The translations under genes and the position numbers were made by a program. A stretch of DNA of 64,000 bases, from contig CAWBXV010000006.1 of assembly GCA_963792875.1 (NCBI GenBank), positions 620,001 through 684,000 of the forward strand. Reading direction: 5' to 3'. This document shows positions 31,801 to 41,690 of this stretch, piece after piece. The first letter of the stretch is position 1; each line of letters starts with the position of its first letter. Below the pieces are notes generated by a model. That model saw only the letters and a program-made list of their open reading frames with translations, made no database searches and was not told the DNA's origin. Source of the DNA: JAHEGP01 sp963792875 (GTDB lineage Bacteria > Pseudomonadota > Gammaproteobacteria > Pseudomonadales > JAHEGP01).

Positions 31801-32902
31801 GGGTCCCAGGCTCAAGAAGGGCAGCACTCTCACGGCGGAGGAACTCGATCAGCGGGAGTGGAGCGACTGGTACAAGCTGCGCTTCGAAGACGACAAGCTG
31901 AACGAAATGCTGGAGCAGACGGAGCGGAATCTCGACGAGTTGCGCAAGCGGCTGGACGACCGCTTTGAAGACAAGAAGAAAAAGCTGCAGAGCGGGGACG
32001 ACCTGGCGCCCGGCGTGTTGAAGATTGTCAAAGTGTATCTGGCGGTGAAGCGGCGCATCCAGCCGGGCGACAAGATGGCAGGCCGCCATGGTAACAAGGG
32101 CGTTATCTCCGTGATCATGCCCGAGGAGGATATGCCCTTTGATGTCAAGGGTGAGCCGGTCGATATCGTTCTCAACCCGCTGGGTGTGCCCTCGCGGATG
32201 AATGTGGGGCAGATTCTCGAAACCCACCTGGGCCTGGCTGCCAAGGGTTTGGGTGCGCGCATTGAAACGATGCTGCGGGAACAAAAAGCCATTGCGCAAA
32301 TACGCGGTTTTCTGCAGGAGATTTACAGCTTCGGTGAGGGCGAGAACCAGGACATCTCGGCGCTCTCCGATCAGGAAGTTCGCGACCTGGCCGGTAACCT
32401 GTGCGCCGGCGTACCGATGGCTACGCCAGTGTTCGATGGTGCAAACGAGAGCGAGATCAAGAGCCTGCTGACCTTGGCGGGCTATCCGGATAGCGGACAG
32501 CTCATGCTTTTCGATGGTCGCACCGGAGAGTCGTTCGAGCGTCCGGTCACCGTTGGCTACATGTACATGCTGAAACTCAATCACCTGATTGACGACAAAA
32601 TGCACGCGCGCTCAACGGGTTCGTACAGCTTGGTTACCCAGCAGCCACTCGGTGGTAAAGCGCAGTTTGGAGGGCAGCGCTTCGGTGAGATGGAGGTCTG
32701 GGCACTGGAGGCTTATGGCGCCGCCTATACGCTGCAGGAGATGCTCACCGTCAAGTCCGATGACGTGAACGGACGTACCAAGATGTACAAGAACATTGTC
32801 GATGATGACCACCGTATGGAGCCCGGGATGCCGGAGTCATTCAATGTTCTGGTGAAAGAGATTCGGTCGCTCGGAATCGATATTGAACTCGAGACCGAGT
32901 AG
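28832..32902 (+). CDS. rpoB: RNA polymerase beta subunit
   Basis: 1,356 residues, slightly longer than E. coli (1,342). The rifampicin-binding region is wild-type in sequence (SSQLSQFMDQNNPLSE about 510-525, then THKRRVSALGPGGL). The active-centre stretch GDKMAGRHGNKG lies near residue 1,080. Starts MAYSYTERKRIRKDFGK, the standard N terminus. Cotranscribed with rplKAJL and rpoC; partial attenuation before it is likely. Confidence 0.99.
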   Translation: MAYSYTERKRIRKDFGKLPQVMDVPFLLSIQLDSYRNFTQEDMPAAQRRDVGLHAAFKSVFPIVSYSGNAALEYVDYKLGEPHFDVKECQLRGVTFAAPLRVRVRLIIYDRESSNKAIKDIKEQEVYMGEIPLMTENGTFVINGTERVIVSQLHRSPGVFFDHDKGKTHSSGKLLYSARVIPYRGSWLDFEFDPKDLVFVRIDRRRKLPATVLLRALGYTSQEMLEMFFETNVFRVGKDGGFVLELMPERLRGEIAAFDIVADDEIIVEEGRRITARHIRQMEKAGIKELDVTSDYILGRALARDMVDQETGEILYECNAEITQEVLDKLLESKVDVIPTLFVNDLDCGAFISDTLRSDITRTELDALVEIYRMMRPGEPPTKEAAENLFNNLFFTLERYDLSAVGRMKFNRRLGRDEVEGEGTLAREDIVDVLKALVDIRNGKGMVDDIDHLGNRRVRSVGEMAENQFRVGLVRVERAVKERLSMAESEGLMPQDLINAKPVAAAVKEFFGSSQLSQFMDQNNPLSEVTHKRRVSALGPGGLTRERAGFEVRDVHPTHYGRVCPIETPEGPNIGLINSLSIYARANEYGFLESPYRRVRGGQLTDEFDFLSAINEAEHVIAQASATVDQDGRLQEELVAVRHLNEFAVKAPEDVDYMDVSAKQVVSVAAALIPFLEHDDANRALMGSNMQRQAVPTLRAEKPLVGTGIERIVARDSGVCVVARRSGVVDSVDAARIVIRVNEEEIGDGTGVDIYNLVKYTRSNQNTCINQRSVVKEGDQIARGDILADGPSVDLGELALGQNMRIAFMPWNGYNFEDSILVSEKVVKEDRFTTIHIQELTCIARDTKLGAEEITSDIPNVGETALSKLDDSGIVYIGAEVNAGDILVGKVTPKGETQLTPEEKLLRAIFGEKASDVKDTSLRVPSSTKGTVIDVQVFTRDGLKKDQRALEIEKQQLDQFRKDLNEEFRIVETAAFDRLRGVLADQPIAAGPRLKKGSTLTAEELDQREWSDWYKLRFEDDKLNEMLEQTERNLDELRKRLDDRFEDKKKKLQSGDDLAPGVLKIVKVYLAVKRRIQPGDKMAGRHGNKGVISVIMPEEDMPFDVKGEPVDIVLNPLGVPSRMNVGQILETHLGLAAKGLGARIETMLREQKAIAQIRGFLQEIYSFGEGENQDISALSDQEVRDLAGNLCAGVPMATPVFDGANESEIKSLLTLAGYPDSGQLMLFDGRTGESFERPVTVGYMYMLKLNHLIDDKMHARSTGSYSLVTQQPLGGKAQFGGQRFGEMEVWALEAYGAAYTLQEMLTVKSDDVNGRTKMYKNIVDDDHRMEPGMPESFNVLVKEIRSLGIDIELETE

Positions 32903-32970
32903 GAAGACGATAGCATTGTTGTCGGCCGGGCGTTCGCCCGGTCCACGAATTACCGAGCGGAGGAGCGGCC

Positions 32971-35900
32971 TTGAAAGACTTACTGAATCTTTTGAAGTCC
33001 CAGGGACACACCGATGAATTTGATGCCATACGCATAGGTTTGGCATCGCCGGAAATGATCCGGTCGTGGTCGTATGGTGAAGTCAAAAAACCGGAGACCA
33101 TCAATTATCGTACGTTCAAGCCTGAACGTGACGGCCTTTTCTGCGCCAAGATATTTGGCCCGGTAAAGGATTATGAGTGCCTTTGCGGCAAATATAAGCG
33201 CCTCAAGCATCGTGGCGTGATCTGCGAAAAGTGCGGAGTCGAAGTCGCGCTGTCGAAAGTGCGGCGTGAACGCATGGGGCACATCGAACTGGCCAGTCCC
33301 GTCGCCCACATCTGGTTTCTCAAGTCATTGCCGAGTCGCATCGGTTTGCTGCTCGACATGACCCTGCGGGATATCGAGCGCATTCTCTACTTTGAATCGT
33401 ACGTGGTTACCGACCCTGGCATGACCACCCTGAACATGGGCGATCTGCTCACGGATGACGAATATTTCACGTCCATGGAGGAGTTCGGCGACGACTTCGT
33501 GGCGAAGATGGGCGCAGAGGCCATCAAGGAACTGCTCGCCAATATCGATCTGGCGCGGGAGATCGACCAGATCCGCGAAGAAATCCCGCAGACCAACTCT
33601 GAAACCAAAATCAAGAAGCTGTCCAAGCGCCTCAAGTTGATGGAGGCCTTCCTGCACTCCGGCAACAGACCCGAGTGGATGGTGCTGACAGTGCTGCCCG
33701 TGCTGCCCCCTGATTTGCGGCCACTGGTGCCTCTGGACGGGGGGCGTTTTGCGACTTCCGATCTTAACGATCTCTACCGTCGCGTCATCAATCGCAACAA
33801 CCGTCTGAAGCGGCTGCTGGATCTCAACGCGCCGGATATTATTGTGCGCAACGAGAAGCGCATGCTGCAGGAGTCGGTTGACGCGCTGCTGGATAACGGC
33901 CGGCGGGGCAGAGCCATTACAGGCTCCAATAAGCGGCCGCTGAAGTCTCTTGCGGACATGATCAAGGGTAAGCAAGGGCGTTTTCGGCAGAACCTCCTTG
34001 GCAAGCGCGTCGACTACTCCGGTCGCTCCGTTATCGTGGTCGGCCCCACGCTGCGATTGCACCAGTGTGGCCTCCCCAAGAAGATGGCGCTGGAACTGTT
34101 CAAGCCGTTTATCTACAGCAAACTTGAGCATCGGGGCCTCGCCACTACCATCAAGGCGGCCAAGAAGATGGTCGAGCGTGAACCCCCCGAGGTATGGGAT
34201 ATTCTGGCGGGGGTTATCCGTGAGCATCCGGTATTGCTCAACCGGGCACCTACGCTGCACCGGCTCGGCATTCAGGCGTTTGAGCCGGTGCTGATCGAGG
34301 GCAAAGCCATTCAGTTGCACCCGCTGGTCTGTGCTGCTTACAACGCCGACTTTGATGGCGACCAGATGGCCGTCCACGTGCCCCTGACGCTCGAGGCGCA
34401 GCTGGAAGCCCGCGCCTTGATGATGTCAACGAACAATATCCTGTCCCCTGCTAACGGTGAACCCATCATCGTGCCCTCCCAGGATGTGGTATTGGGTCTG
34501 TACTGGATGACCCGCCGGCGCGTAAACGCCCGTGGCGAGAATATGGTCTTCGCCGACATCAAGGAAGTGTCTCGCGCCTACGGTGCCAGAAAGGTCGACC
34601 TGCAGGCGGGCATCAAGGTGCGCATCGAGGAGGCTGAAAAGGGCGAGGACGGTGTAATCACGCGATCCACGTCACTGGTCGAAACCACGGTCGGTCGGGC
34701 ACTGCTCTGGGAAATTGTGCCCGATGGCCTGAGCTTCAGCATGATTAACCAGAACATGGGAAAGAAGGCGATCTCCCGTGTGCTCAACGAATGCTATCGC
34801 CGGGTCGGGCTGAAAGCCACCGTAATATTTGCCGACAAGCTCATGTACACGGGCTTCGAGTACTCCACGCGCTCGGGCAGTTCCATCGGCGTCAACGACT
34901 TCGAGATTCCGGAAGCCAAGGCCCAGATCATTGCCGACGCAGAGGCGGAGGTGGTGGAAATTGAGGACCAGTTCTCCTCCGGTCTGGTAACCCAGGGCGA
35001 GAAGTACAACAAGGTGATCGATATCTGGTCCCGAGCTAACGACCTGGTCTCGAAGTCCATGATGGAGGGAATTTCCAAGGAGACAGTCATCAACCGCGAC
35101 GGCGAGGAAGAGCAGCAGGACTCGTTCAACTCGGTCTACATCTACGCGGACTCCGGTGCGCGGGGTTCTCCGGCGCAGATACGTCAGCTGGCGGGTATGC
35201 GAGGTCTGATGGCCAAGCCGGATGGATCCATCATCGAGACGCCCATCATCGCCAACTTCCGTGAGGGCCTGAACGTACTGCAGTACTTTATCTCCACGCA
35301 CGGCGCGCGCAAAGGCCTGGCAGATACTGCTCTGAAGACGGCGAACTCCGGATACCTGACCCGTCGCCTCGTCGACGTGGCGCAGGATCTTGTGGTGACG
35401 GAACAGGATTGCGGTACCTATGAAGGTATCACCATGACGCCTGTCATCGAGGGTGGCGATATCATCGAGTCCCTCGGTGACCGCGTGCTGGGCCGCATTG
35501 TGGCCCGCGATGTCTATAAGCCCGCCACTGACGAGGTTGCCGTGCAGGCGGGCACCATGCTGGACGAGCGCTGGATCGAAGATCTCGAGCGGATGGGTAT
35601 CGATGAAATCATCGTCCGTTCGGTCATCACCTGTGAAACGCGGTATGGCGTCTGCGCCAAGTGTTATGGCCGCGACCTTGCGCGTGGGCACCTGATCAAC
35701 GAAGGCGAGGCCGTCGGCGTCATTGCCGCCCAGTCCATCGGTGAGCCGGGTACCCAGCTGACCATGCGCACCTTCCACATCGGGGGTGCTGCGTCGCGGG
35801 CCACTGCTGCCGACAACATCCAGGTCAAGCAGAGCGGGCAAGTGCGCCTGCACAACGTCAAATTCATAGAAAGGGTCGACGGCAACGCCATCGCCACATC

Positions 35901-37191
35901 GCGATCGGGTGAGATTGCCGTGGCCGACGCCAACGGGCGGGAGCGCGAGCGTTACAAGCTGCCCTATGGCGCGCTGATAAAGGTCAAGGACCAGGCGCTG
36001 GTTGAAGGTGGCGATATCGTCGCGACCTGGGACCCGCATACCCACCCGATCATTACGGAGGTTGCGGGTGTCGCGCGCTTCAGTGCCATGGAAGAAGGCA
36101 TCAGCGTGCGCTACAAGACCGACGATTTGACGGGCTTGAGGTCGGTCGAGATCATCGATCCGGCGGAGCGGCCGGCTGCCGGTAAGGATTTGCGGCCTGC
36201 GATCACGCTGCTGGATGATGACGGCAAGGAGTTGACCATCGCCGGCACCAATGTGCCCGCCCATTACTTCCTGCCGGCCGAAGCGATTCTGACACTCAGC
36301 GATGGCGACCGGTTGCGCTCGGGCGATATCATCGCGCGGATTCCGCAGGAGGGATCCAAGACGCGCGACATCACTGGCGGTCTGCCGCGCGTCGCCGACC
36401 TGTTCGAGGCACGCAAGCCCAAGGAGCCGGCGATTCTGGCGGAAATTACCGGCACCGTAAGCTTCGGCAAGGAGACCAAGGGCAAGCGCAGGTTGATCAT
36501 CACGCCGCTGGAAGGCGACGTGTTGTCCGACGGCAAGGAGCACTACGAGGTGCTCATTCCGAAGTGGCGAACGCTCACCGTGTTCGAGGGTGAGATGGTC
36601 GAAAGAGGTGAAATAGTCTCTGATGGCCCGATGAGTTCGCACGATATCCTGCGCCTGAAGGGTGTCGAGGAGTTGGCCAAATACATCGTCAATGAGATTC
36701 AGGATGTCTACCGCCTGCAGGGCGTGAAGATCAATGACAAGCACATTGAAGTCATCTGCAGGCAGATGCTGCGCAAGGTCGAAATCACGCAGTCAGGCGA
36801 TTCGTCGTTTATCCGAGGCGAGCAGATGGAATACGTCACGGTGATCGAGGAGAATGAGCGGCTGGAAGCGGACGGCAGAATCCCCGCCAAGTATGATCGC
36901 GTTCTGCTGGGTATCACCAAAGCATCGCTGGCGACGGAGAGCTTCATCTCGGCGGCGTCGTTCCAGGAGACAACCCGCGTCCTGACCGAAGCGGCGGTCA
37001 CCGGAAAGCGGGACAATCTGAGGGGGCTGAAGGAGAACGTCGTCGTTGGCCGTCTTATCCCGGCGGGCACCGGTCTGTCGTATCACAGCGAGAGAAAGCG
37101 CAGGCGCTTGGAGGAACCCGGCAAGCGGGAATCCATCTCCGCCAGCGATGTAGAAGCCGCGCTCACCGAGGCCTTGAAAACCAACGCGTGA
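32971..37191 (+). CDS. rpoC: RNA polymerase beta' subunit
   Basis: 1,406 residues. The N-terminal zinc ribbon has C70, C72, C85 and C88. The catalytic Mg motif NADFDGDQMAVH lies near 458-469, and the second zinc site (TCETRYGVCAKC) is near 888-898. Translation starts at a TTG, supported by GGAGGAG (32959-32965) five bases upstream and the standard N terminus MKDLLNLLK. A TTG start on such an abundant protein is unusual but the RBS is very strong. Confidence 0.98.
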   Translation: MKDLLNLLKSQGHTDEFDAIRIGLASPEMIRSWSYGEVKKPETINYRTFKPERDGLFCAKIFGPVKDYECLCGKYKRLKHRGVICEKCGVEVALSKVRRERMGHIELASPVAHIWFLKSLPSRIGLLLDMTLRDIERILYFESYVVTDPGMTTLNMGDLLTDDEYFTSMEEFGDDFVAKMGAEAIKELLANIDLAREIDQIREEIPQTNSETKIKKLSKRLKLMEAFLHSGNRPEWMVLTVLPVLPPDLRPLVPLDGGRFATSDLNDLYRRVINRNNRLKRLLDLNAPDIIVRNEKRMLQESVDALLDNGRRGRAITGSNKRPLKSLADMIKGKQGRFRQNLLGKRVDYSGRSVIVVGPTLRLHQCGLPKKMALELFKPFIYSKLEHRGLATTIKAAKKMVEREPPEVWDILAGVIREHPVLLNRAPTLHRLGIQAFEPVLIEGKAIQLHPLVCAAYNADFDGDQMAVHVPLTLEAQLEARALMMSTNNILSPANGEPIIVPSQDVVLGLYWMTRRRVNARGENMVFADIKEVSRAYGARKVDLQAGIKVRIEEAEKGEDGVITRSTSLVETTVGRALLWEIVPDGLSFSMINQNMGKKAISRVLNECYRRVGLKATVIFADKLMYTGFEYSTRSGSSIGVNDFEIPEAKAQIIADAEAEVVEIEDQFSSGLVTQGEKYNKVIDIWSRANDLVSKSMMEGISKETVINRDGEEEQQDSFNSVYIYADSGARGSPAQIRQLAGMRGLMAKPDGSIIETPIIANFREGLNVLQYFISTHGARKGLADTALKTANSGYLTRRLVDVAQDLVVTEQDCGTYEGITMTPVIEGGDIIESLGDRVLGRIVARDVYKPATDEVAVQAGTMLDERWIEDLERMGIDEIIVRSVITCETRYGVCAKCYGRDLARGHLINEGEAVGVIAAQSIGEPGTQLTMRTFHIGGAASRATAADNIQVKQSGQVRLHNVKFIERVDGNAIATSRSGEIAVADANGRERERYKLPYGALIKVKDQALVEGGDIVATWDPHTHPIITEVAGVARFSAMEEGISVRYKTDDLTGLRSVEIIDPAERPAAGKDLRPAITLLDDDGKELTIAGTNVPAHYFLPAEAILTLSDGDRLRSGDIIARIPQEGSKTRDITGGLPRVADLFEARKPKEPAILAEITGTVSFGKETKGKRRLIITPLEGDVLSDGKEHYEVLIPKWRTLTVFEGEMVERGEIVSDGPMSSHDILRLKGVEELAKYIVNEIQDVYRLQGVKINDKHIEVICRQMLRKVEITQSGDSSFIRGEQMEYVTVIEENERLEADGRIPAKYDRVLLGITKASLATESFISAASFQETTRVLTEAAVTGKRDNLRGLKENVVVGRLIPAGTGLSYHSERKRRRLEEPGKRESISASDVEAALTEALKTNA

Positions 37192-37228
37192 GGTGTCCAG
37201 GCGTCGACTGGAACATCGTCGGCGCCGC

Positions 37229-37257
37229 TTGACTGCAGAGGGCGCCCTCTATAGAAT
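37229..37257 (+). promoter_or_regulatory. Promoter of the str operon with internal palindrome
   Basis: TTGACT, 17-bp spacer, TAGAAT (37252-37257), discriminator GCGCCCC. The spacer contains the perfect 14-bp palindrome AGAGGGCGCCCTCT (37237-37250). A small hairpin CCCCTC-TTTT-GAGGGG follows at 37261-37276. The promoter is well supported; a regulator binding the palindrome is speculation. Confidence 0.72.
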
Positions 37258-37343
37258 GCGCCCCTCTTTTGAGGGGTCACATTGTGCCTCGGTCCGCTCG
37301 TGTGCAGGCTGAAGGCGGACTCGAATTTTTGGAGTGATACAAT

Positions 37344-37718
37344 ATGGCAACGATCAATCAGTTGGTCCGTAAGCCTAGAAAGCGCAAGGTAGAGAAGAGT
37401 AACGTCCCAGCGTTGCAGGCCTGTCCACAGCGCCGGGGAGTTTGTACCCGCGTGTACACCACCACCCCTAAGAAGCCTAACTCGGCGTTGCGGAAGGTCT
37501 GCCGCGTGCGTCTGACGAATGGCTTTGAAGTGTCGTCCTACATCGGTGGCGAGGGTCACAACCTGCAGGAGCACAGCGTGGTGTTGATTCGCGGCGGTCG
37601 GGTGAAGGACCTGCCCGGTGTGCGCTACCACACGGTGCGGGGTACGCTGGACACCAGTGGTGTCAACAACCGTAAGCAGGCGCGCTCAAAGTACGGCACC
37701 AAGCGGCCCAAGAAGTAA
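37344..37718 (+). CDS. rpsL: 30S ribosomal protein S12
   Basis: Decoding-centre protein. 124 residues, identical in length to E. coli. The streptomycin-sensitive form of TTPKKPNSALRK (40-51) and GRVKDLPGVRYH are wild type, so no resistance change is visible. First gene of the str operon, about 85 bases after its promoter. Confidence 0.98.
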   Translation: MATINQLVRKPRKRKVEKSNVPALQACPQRRGVCTRVYTTTPKKPNSALRKVCRVRLTNGFEVSSYIGGEGHNLQEHSVVLIRGGRVKDLPGVRYHTVRGTLDTSGVNNRKQARSKYGTKRPKK

Positions 37719-37829
37719 GCATTTTCCAACTGTGGCGCAGTCGCGCTGCATCACCTTTAGTAAGGCTCGTCCAGTGGCTGCGACCTGGCTGAATGTGGCG
37801 GGAATTACCTGAATGCAAAGGAAGTAGTT

Positions 37830-38300
37830 ATGCCAAGAAGACGCGTTGTCGCCAAGCGAGAAGTGCTGCCCGATCCCAAGTTCGGCAGTGTAACGCTGGC
37901 CAAGTTTGTCAATCACGTGATGGTAAGCGGAAAGAAAGCTGTGTCGGAGCGCATTGTCTATGGCGCCCTGAAAATCGTCGCTGAGCGCAGCAAGAAAGAC
38001 CCCGTTGATGTTTTCAATGCGGCGCTGGAAAATATCGCGCCGATGGTGGAGGTCAAATCCCGTCGGGTCGGCGGTGCCACCTATCAGGTTCCCGTAGAAG
38101 TTCGTCCCTCCCGGCGGCAGGCGCTTTCCATGCGCTGGCTTGTAGAATACTCGCGCAATCGGGGTGAGAAGAGCATGCCGCAGCGTCTTGCCGGGGAGAT
38201 TCTCGATGCGTCGCAAGGCAAGGGCGCCGCCGTTAAGAAGCGCGAAGACGTGCACCGGATGGCAGAAGCCAACAAGGCGTTCTCACACTACCGTTTCTAG
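37830..38300 (+). CDS. rpsG: 30S ribosomal protein S7
   Basis: Nucleates assembly of the 30S head and in E. coli represses the str operon. 156 residues starting MPRRRVVAKREVLPDPKFGS, with the signature GGATYQVPVEVRPSRR. The rpsL-rpsG gap is 111 bases and has no gene; in E. coli that gap is the S7 target. Confidence 0.98.
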   Translation: MPRRRVVAKREVLPDPKFGSVTLAKFVNHVMVSGKKAVSERIVYGALKIVAERSKKDPVDVFNAALENIAPMVEVKSRRVGGATYQVPVEVRPSRRQALSMRWLVEYSRNRGEKSMPQRLAGEILDASQGKGAAVKKREDVHRMAEANKAFSHYRF

Positions 38301-38333
38301 TCTCACTGATTCAGTCTATCCGGAGAGCACATT

Positions 38334-40442
38334 GTGGCACGGAAAACACCCATTAGCCGGTATCGCAATATCGGTATCGTAGCGCACGTCGACGCTGGCA
38401 AGACGACGACCACCGAGCGCGTGCTGTTCTATACGGGCCTTTCCCATAAGATCGGAGAGGTTCACGATGGTGCTGCGACGATGGATTGGATGGAGCAGGA
38501 GCAGGAGCGCGGCATCACCATCACGTCGGCGGCCACCACCTGTTTCTGGGCGGGCATGCAGAGCCAGTTCGACCAGCATCGGGTCAACATCATCGATACC
38601 CCCGGGCACGTCGATTTCACGATCGAGGTGGAGCGCTCGCTGCGGGTGCTCGACGGCGCAGTGGTCGTGTTGTGCGGTTCTTCCGGAGTGCAACCCCAGA
38701 CGGAAACTGTGTGGCGTCAGGCCAACAAGTACCAGGTTCCGCGGTTGGTGTTTGTCAACAAGATGGACCGCGCCGGCGCAGATTTCGAAATGGTCGTCCG
38801 TCAGTTGCGTAAGCGGCTGGGGGCAAACCCGGTGCCCATTCAGTGCACCATCGGCGCTGAAGACGAATTCAAAGGGGTGGTCGACCTGATCAAGCAGAAG
38901 GCCATTTTGTGGAACGAGGCTGACCAGGGCATGACTTTCGAGTACGCGGACATCCCCGCGGACCTCGAGGAGCAGTGCGCCGAGATGAGAGAGTTTCTGG
39001 TTGAGGCGGCCGCCGAAGCCAGCGACGAGCTCATGGAGAAGTATCTCGAAGGTGGCGAACTCACCGAGGCCGAGATCAAGCAGGGTTTGCGTGCCCGCAC
39101 GCTCGCCAATGAGATCATTCCCGTGCTCGGGGGTTCGGCCTTCAAGAACAAGGGTGTGCAGGCCGTACTCGATGCAGTCATCGAATATCTGCCAGCGCCG
39201 ACAGAGGTCAAGGCTATCGAGGGCGTAATCGAGGACGGCGAGACCGTGCGCTCCTGTGCGGCCGATGACAAGGCGCCGTTCGCTGCGCTCGCGTTCAAGA
39301 TCGCGACCGATCCCTTCGTGGGTACGCTGACGTTTTTCCGGGTGTACTCAGGCACGCTGGAAAGCGGTACCGCCGTTTACAATCCGGTCAAGAGCAAGAA
39401 GGAGCGCATCGGCCGCATGGTGCAGATGCACGCCAACGACCGGCAGGAAATCAAGGAAGTTCTGGCGGGGGATATCGCCGCCGCGATCGGCTTGAAAGAT
39501 GTCACCACCGGCGATACGTTGTGCGCGATTGACAACATCATTACGCTCGAGCGCATGGAGTTTCCGGAGCCGGTTATTTCCGTCGCCGTGGAGCCGAAGT
39601 CCAAGCCGGACCAGGAAAAAATGGGTATTGCGCTGGGCAAACTGGCCCAGGAGGATCCGTCGTTTCGCGTCAGGACCGACGAAGAGACTGGCCAGACCAT
39701 CATCTCCGGGATGGGTGAGTTGCATCTGGATATTATCGTCGACCGCATGCGTCGCGAATTCAGCGTAGAGGCCAATATCGGCAAGCCTCAGGTGGCGTAC
39801 CGCGAGGCTATCCGCAATACCTGCGACATCGAAGGTAAATTCGTCAGGCAGTCCGGTGGGCGGGGTCAGTACGGTCACGTGTGGATCAAATTTGAACCCG
39901 GTGAGGATGTGGGCGCGGACAAGCTGGAGTTTGTCAACGGCATCGTTGGTGGTGTCGTACCCAAGGAATACATTCCGGCCGTGCAGAAGGGCGTCGAGGA
40001 GCAGATGCGCAATGGCGTACTCGCAGGCTTTCCGCTGCTTGGCCTGAAGGCGACGCTGTTTGATGGATCGTTTCACGATGTCGACTCCAGCGAAATGGCC
40101 TTTAAGATTGCTGCCAGCATGGCTACCAAGAAACTTGCCACGCAAGGCGGCGCCGTGCTGCTCGAGCCGATCATGAAGGTCGAGGTGGTCACGCCCGAGG
40201 AGAACATGGGCGACGTCGTTGGCGACCTCAACCGGCGTCGCGGTCTGATCGTCGGCATGAATGAAAGCGTATCGGGCAAGGTCATTGATGCGGAGGTTCC
40301 GCTCGGCGAGATGTTCGGCTACGCAACCGACCTGCGTTCGGCTACCCAGGGGCGTGCGACCTATACCATGGAATTCCTGAAGTACAACGATGCGCCCAAT
40401 AATATCGCCGACGAAATCATCGCAAAAACCAAGGTTCGATAG
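38334..40442 (+). CDS. fusA: Translation elongation factor G
   Basis: GTPase for ribosomal translocation. 702 residues, five-domain architecture, with AHVDAGKTTTTE (G1), DTPGHVDFT (G3) and NKMDRAGADF (G4). GTG start at 38334 with GGAGAG upstream and the conserved MARKTPISRYRNIGI. Within the str operon, 25 bases before tufB. Confidence 0.98.
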   Translation: MARKTPISRYRNIGIVAHVDAGKTTTTERVLFYTGLSHKIGEVHDGAATMDWMEQEQERGITITSAATTCFWAGMQSQFDQHRVNIIDTPGHVDFTIEVERSLRVLDGAVVVLCGSSGVQPQTETVWRQANKYQVPRLVFVNKMDRAGADFEMVVRQLRKRLGANPVPIQCTIGAEDEFKGVVDLIKQKAILWNEADQGMTFEYADIPADLEEQCAEMREFLVEAAAEASDELMEKYLEGGELTEAEIKQGLRARTLANEIIPVLGGSAFKNKGVQAVLDAVIEYLPAPTEVKAIEGVIEDGETVRSCAADDKAPFAALAFKIATDPFVGTLTFFRVYSGTLESGTAVYNPVKSKKERIGRMVQMHANDRQEIKEVLAGDIAAAIGLKDVTTGDTLCAIDNIITLERMEFPEPVISVAVEPKSKPDQEKMGIALGKLAQEDPSFRVRTDEETGQTIISGMGELHLDIIVDRMRREFSVEANIGKPQVAYREAIRNTCDIEGKFVRQSGGRGQYGHVWIKFEPGEDVGADKLEFVNGIVGGVVPKEYIPAVQKGVEEQMRNGVLAGFPLLGLKATLFDGSFHDVDSSEMAFKIAASMATKKLATQGGAVLLEPIMKVEVVTPEENMGDVVGDLNRRRGLIVGMNESVSGKVIDAEVPLGEMFGYATDLRSATQGRATYTMEFLKYNDAPNNIADEIIAKTKVR

Positions 40443-40467
40443 TTGCTAGGCCAGGGGAGTGTAGGCA

Positions 40468-41690
40468 ATGGCTAAAGAGAAATTTGAACGCACCAAGCCC
40501 CACGTGAACGTGGGTACGATCGGGCACGTAGACCATGGCAAGACGACGCTGACCGCGGCGCTGACGCGGGTGTGCGCCGAGACGTGGGGCGGCGAGGTCA
40601 AGGATTTCAATCAGATCGACAACGCGCCCGAAGAGCGTGAGCGTGGCATCACCATAGCCACGTCGCACGTGGAGTACGAGTCGGGCGCGCGGCACTATGC
40701 CCACGTTGACTGCCCTGGGCATGCCGACTATGTGAAGAACATGATTACCGGTGCGGCACAGATGGACGGCGCCATTCTGGTGTGTGGTGCCACCGATGGC
40801 CCGATGCCGCAGACGCGCGAGCACATTCTGCTGTCGCGTCAGGTGGGCGTTCCCCGCATCGTGGTGTTCCTGAACAAGGCGGACCTGCTGGCGGATGACT
40901 GCGGCGGCGTGGACAGCGAAGAGTTCGAGGAGATGAAAGAGCTGGTGGAGATGGAGTTGCGCGATCTCCTGAGCCAGTACGAATTTCCTGGTGACGACAC
41001 GCCGATCATCCTGGGTTCGGCGCTGATGGCGCTGGAAGGCAAGGACGACCACGAGATGGGCACCACTGCGGTGCGCAAGCTGGTGGAGGCGCTGGACTCC
41101 TACATTCCCGAGCCGGAGCGTGCGATCGATCAGCCGTTCCTCATGCCGATCGAGGACGTGTTCTCGATTTCCGGTCGTGGTACGGTGGTGACTGGCCGCG
41201 TTGAGCGTGGCATTGTCAATACCGGCAACGAAGTCGAGATCGTCGGTATTCGTGCGACGCAGAAGACGACGGTCACCGGTGTGGAGATGTTCCGCAAGCT
41301 GCTGGACGAAGGTCGGGCTGGCGAGAACATCGGCGCGCTGCTGCGCGGCACGAAGCGGGACGATGTTGAGCGTGGCCAGGTTCTGGCGGCGCCGGGTACG
41401 ATCAAGCCGCACACGCGCTTTGAGTCAGAGGTGTATATTCTGAGCAAGGAGGAGGGCGGTCGCCACACGCCGTTCTTCAAGGGCTATCGTCCGCAGTTCT
41501 ACTTCCGCACGACGGATGTGACGGGTGCGGTGGAGCTGCCGGAAGGGACCGAGATGGTGATGCCGGGCGATAACGTGCAGATGGTCGTGACCTTGATCGC
41601 CCCCATCGCCATGGAAGAAGGGCTGCGCTTCGCTATCCGCGAGGGTGGCCGTACCGTGGGCGCCGGCGTCGTGGCGAAAATCATCGAGTA
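40468..41690 (+). repeat. tuf direct repeat, copy 2 of 2
   Basis: Partner of 23585-24807; one silent substitution at 41517 is the only difference seen. The flanks are unrelated. Confidence 0.93.

Noticed and set aside
34672..36744. 690-codon open frame on the minus strand opposite rpoC
   Set aside because: Pure shadow of rpoC in GC-rich DNA; no RBS, no family-like sequence. The same applies to long antisense frames opposite rpoB (31148-32605), the beta-CASP gene (61454-62815) and both tuf genes.
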